7,122 bases of DNA from Armatimonadetes bacterium UBA5352 (lineage in GTDB: Bacteria; Armatimonadota; Zipacnadia; Zipacnadales; UBA5352). The notes beneath the pieces were generated by a model, which was not told the DNA's origin, did no database searches, and saw only the letters and a program-made list of their open reading frames with translations. The stretch covers positions 1 through 7,122 of the forward strand of contig DHPY01000001.1 of NCBI GenBank assembly GCA_002411015.1. Reading direction: 5' to 3'. Positions 4,312 to 7,122 of this stretch are shown in pieces. Within the stretch, counting starts at the first letter, position 1. Each line of letters starts with the position of its first letter. Position numbers and translations under genes: made by a program.

Positions 4312-7122
4312 TTAGCGCCTCGTCACGCTTGCCCAGCAGGGGATCGTGACGGTGTCGCCGGGGCCGTAGTCATACAGGAGCATCCGGGCGATGCCGTCGC
4401 CGTCCTTGTCGGCGAAGGCCTCGCGCAGCACGTCGGCGCTCACCGCACCCTCGTGCTCGGCGTCGATGATTGGCTTCACGCTGCCCTCCACGTGCGTGAT
4501 GCGCCACGACGCGCTGCCGTCCTCGTTGGCGAGCGTCTTGCCGCTGTAGTAGCCGAAGCTGTTGAGCTTCAGCACCGCGCCCGAGGTGACTGCGCCATCG
4601 GCGATCTCGGTCACCGGGCCCTCGCCGACGCGAGCATCGTAGTCGAGCGTGAGCTCCACGCCGCCCTCGATGGCCTTCGCGGCCACGATCCGATGCGTCG
4701 CGCCGTTGCCGGCCTCGTTCGTGATGTGCACCATCCGCCCGACGAGCGCGGTCGCGTCGGCGCTGGAGAGGCCGGTGAAGCGCGCATCGAGCATCGCAGC
4801 CTCGCCGCCGGGCAGGCCCGCCTGCAGGCGCTGCTCCGCCGATCCCTCGAGTCGCACCCGCACCTTTCGCTCGGGCCAGTCGCAGCTCTCGATGACGCCG
4901 CGATGCTCTGCCGCCGTCAGCGCCACGGACATGCCGTCACGCTCCAGCGTCGTCCCGCGCACGAGGACTGTCGTGGCCACCGCGCCGTGGCGCTCGCGCC
5001 AGAGGGCGAACTCCGCGTCCGTGGACAGGCCGCCCTCAACAGCGCAGGGGGTGCCGCCGCTCGGCTGGATTACGAGCGTGTCGGTGAAGGCATCGGTCTC
5101 GATGCGCAGGGCGATGGGTGCGAACTCACCCGCCGCGTCGCCGGAGACCTCCAGCGGGGTGATCGCGCGCACCCGGCGCTCGCCCTCGTACGGCTCGATG
5201 ACGGTCGTGTACTGGCTCGCCAGCGGCGCCTCGCCGGAGTGTTGCATGACCAGCCAGGTGGCGTTGTAGGTGCCCTTGCCGCCGGGCGCGGTGCACTGCG
5301 AGGTCCAGAGGCGCGCGCCCTCGGGGGCAAGGTGCGTCGCGTGCATGAAGACGCCGTCCTGCCCCTCAAGCTCAACCGCCATCTCCACCGGCCCGCCGAC
5401 CTCGCCGACCATCGGGTCGGGCATGAACGCAAGGCTGACCATCTCGCCATCCCCGTTGTGGCTGAAGGAGGTGTCACGGTAGGCGACATCGGGTCCGGCG
5501 ACCGTGCCGCCGCCCTGGGGCTGCAGGTCGGCGCCGCTGACCTCGGCGACCCCGCTCGGCATGTGGAACGAGTGCGTGTGCTCCGCGCCGCCCGTCACGC
5601 GCTCGATGCTGACCGCGTAGCAGTCGCGGTCGTCAATGTCCACGAGCGCGATGGCCTTCTCGCGCGCCGGTTGCCCGTCGGCGCTGGAGAGGCTGCCCGC
5701 GCGTGCATACTGCGCCGGAGCGCTGTCGGCGAAGGTGCGCACCTCGCCGATCCCGAATGAGCCGGTCGGTACGCCCGTGATGTGCGTCCCGTAGTGCGTG
5801 CCCCAGTTGGTCTCCCAGGAGGGAGCGTAGGTCCAGCCGACCGGGTAGCCGAGTTCCGGCAGGAGGTTGCGCCCGAGTGCCGCGAGGCCGATCGTGAGCA
5901 TGTCCTGGTGCCGGTGCTGCACGGCCACGCCGTAGCGTACCCACAGGGCGCGTTCGCGATCGCCATCACCGGAGCGCAGGATCGCGTGACCGTAGCCGTC
6001 CACGACATCGCTCGGGAGGTCCACCTTCCAGCCACGCTCGCGGCCGATGCGCTCGATCTCGGCCGCCACCTCCGGATCGGTGATGACGCCCGGCACGGCA
6101 CCGGCAGGCCCCCATGCGGCCTGCGCAAAGCGCTCGGTGCCGGTCCAGGCGAATGCCTCGGCGAAGTCATTCGGGGAAAGTGGCTTGCCCTGCCGCGGGC
6201 CTGCGACAGCGGTGCTCGCGTGGCCGGCGTCGCCCGTCTCATCGGTCACGCGGCCGATCAGCGAAGCACTGAGCGGGAAGTCGAAGATCTGCCGGAACTT
6301 GGGGTCGTTGAGGGGCGAGATGAAGCGCGGCGGCTGTAAGAGCTCCGGCATGCGCGCCTCCATGCGGCTGAAGAGGTCGGCCAGATCGGCCGTGTAGCGC
6401 ACCTGGATGGAGTTGTAGCCGCCGGTCTCATGCCCCGCTCCGTCCTTGAGGTACTGGTTCGTGAGCAAGTAGCGCAGGCCGGGCCAGCCGTTGAGAAGGA
6501 AGTCCACAAGCTCCATGGACTGTTCAGTGCCCAGGCCCAGCGCGAGACTTGCCACCATCTGCTCCTGCATCGGCCAGTTGCGCGCGGTGGCGTTGTCGAT
6601 GCCGTACTGCGCGCCCGTGCGGATGATGCCCGCGTGCAGCATTCGATGCAGGTCATCGGCGGTGGCGATCTCCGGGTGGTACTGCGAGCGTACGAACTCC
6701 AGCAGAGACTCATCCTCGGAGATCGCATCGTAGATGAGGTCATAGGCCACCATCGCGTCCGCGATGCGAGGCGTGTCCCAGTTCGGCTGGATGTAGGAGA
6801 AGCTGCTGCGGAGGCGGATGTAGCGGCTCTTCACGGGCGCGCCGACCGGCCCGCGGTAGACGCCGTCGCGGTTCACCATCTTGCGGTGGTTGAGGTTCAG
6901 GCTCATGTCGAGGTGCGCCTCGGCGAAGCGGGCGAGCGCGACGGCGCAGGCATGCGCGTAGCGCTCATCGCCAGTGACGACGTAGGCCCGGGCGGCCTGC
7001 GTGATCCCCGGTGTGAGCGTGTTCATGTAGGCCTGCCACTGGTGGTAGTAGGCGATGAACGGCCACCGCCACGGCTCACCGCTTTTCCCGGCGACCGGCT
7101 CGACGGGCTCGCAGCCGAAGCC
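4312..7122 (-). CDS. heparinase II/III-like polysaccharide lyase, N-terminus outside the window
   Basis: At least 936 residues; the gene is cut by the window edge. The frame stays open and protein-like from an internal ATG at 7024-7026 to position 7122 (…EPWRWPFIAYYHQWQAY just before that Met), so the ATG is not the true start. Numbering from the window edge, residues 1 to about 280 form an all-helical toroid (alginate-lyase-like), including TPGITQAARAYVVTGDERYA, then RNWPMQEQMVASLALGLG, in which Asn182 is a candidate substrate-binding residue, and GHETGGYNSIQVRY with candidate catalytic Tyr236/Tyr243. From about 372 the heparinase II/III domain begins: GYGHAILRSGD, then VQHRHQDMLTIGLAALGRNLLPELGY (401-426), carrying the His403-x-His405-x-Asp407 motif typical of this domain. 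A long beta-rich tail follows, ending with a DxDxDG segment (Asp905, 907, 909) before the final strand. It is predicted to cleave uronic-acid-containing polysaccharide by beta-elimination, probably outside the cytoplasm; substrate and export signal cannot be judged here. It is convergent with the secreted-protein gene. Confidence 0.88.
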   Translation of the reverse strand, partial: GFGCEPVEPVAGKSGEPWRWPFIAYYHQWQAYMNTLTPGITQAARAYVVTGDERYAHACAVALARFAEAHLDMSLNLNHRKMVNRDGVYRGPVGAPVKSRYIRLRSSFSYIQPNWDTPRIADAMVAYDLIYDAISEDESLLEFVRSQYHPEIATADDLHRMLHAGIIRTGAQYGIDNATARNWPMQEQMVASLALGLGTEQSMELVDFLLNGWPGLRYLLTNQYLKDGAGHETGGYNSIQVRYTADLADLFSRMEARMPELLQPPRFISPLNDPKFRQIFDFPLSASLIGRVTDETGDAGHASTAVAGPRQGKPLSPNDFAEAFAWTGTERFAQAAWGPAGAVPGVITDPEVAAEIERIGRERGWKVDLPSDVVDGYGHAILRSGDGDRERALWVRYGVAVQHRHQDMLTIGLAALGRNLLPELGYPVGWTYAPSWETNWGTHYGTHITGVPTGSFGIGEVRTFADSAPAQYARAGSLSSADGQPAREKAIALVDIDDRDCYAVSIERVTGGAEHTHSFHMPSGVAEVSGADLQPQGGGTVAGPDVAYRDTSFSHNGDGEMVSLAFMPDPMVGEVGGPVEMAVELEGQDGVFMHATHLAPEGARLWTSQCTAPGGKGTYNATWLVMQHSGEAPLASQYTTVIEPYEGERRVRAITPLEVSGDAAGEFAPIALRIETDAFTDTLVIQPSGGTPCAVEGGLSTDAEFALWRERHGAVATTVLVRGTTLERDGMSVALTAAEHRGVIESCDWPERKVRVRLEGSAEQRLQAGLPGGEAAMLDARFTGLSSADATALVGRMVHITNEAGNGATHRIVAAKAIEGGVELTLDYDARVGEGPVTEIADGAVTSGAVLKLNSFGYYSGKTLANEDGSASWRITHVEGSVKPIIDAEHEGAVSADVLREAFADKDGDGIARMLLYDYGPGDTVTIPCWASVTRR

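Noticed and set aside
4453..5760. Long plus-strand open frame (435 codons) opposite the lyase gene
   Set aside because: Low-complexity Arg/Ala/His/Asp composition, antisense to conserved heparinase II/III sequence; a GC-driven shadow.
7024..7026. ATG as the true start of the lyase gene
   Set aside because: The frame continues upstream to the window edge with convincing protein sequence (Trp/Tyr-rich helix typical of the toroid domain), and no ribosome binding site is evident.

Overview
This is a GC-rich bacterial window with tightly packed genes. It holds two complete blocks of recognisable protein-coding sequence and one large gene cut by the right edge. The best taxonomic hint is the protein at 3279-4166. 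Its C-terminal half matches the Armatimonadota/Planctomycetota-type prepilin-like family: the pattern C-x-SNLKQIGLA-x2-MYAQD-x-DE-x-LP followed by an exact H-x9-DG motif. Together with the GC content and a heparinase-II/III-type lyase, this suggests an environmental Armatimonadota-like (less likely Planctomycetota) genome. That is an inference from family resemblance, not a proven placement.

Layout, left to right. Positions 1-133 contain no supported gene but two GC-rich hairpins. A minus-strand M20D amidohydrolase (134-1330) follows. A 296-bp divergent intergenic region (1331-1626) carries two near-identical copies of a small palindromic repeat and a further inverted repeat. Three plus-strand genes then run together: a 137-aa protein of unknown function (1627-2040), an ABC-2-type transporter permease with about eight membrane segments (2096-3265), and a secreted protein with a Sec-type signal peptide and a pilin-like C-terminal core (3279-4166). 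The last two are separated by 13 bp, and the ribosome binding site of the second overlaps the stop codon of the first. A strong hairpin (4214-4240) separates this cluster from a convergent minus-strand gene (4312 to the window edge). That gene encodes at least 936 residues of a heparinase II/III-like polysaccharide lyase whose N-terminus lies outside the window.

Functionally, the amidohydrolase is a generic cytoplasmic deacylase, the lyase points to breakdown of uronic-acid-containing polysaccharide, and the permease plus pilin-like secreted protein form a probable two-gene unit of unknown role. No ABC ATPase partner for the permease is visible. I see no phage, transposase, CRISPR, tRNA or rRNA. 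The most unusual items are the pilin-like core attached to a non-pilin N-terminus and the paired palindromic repeats.
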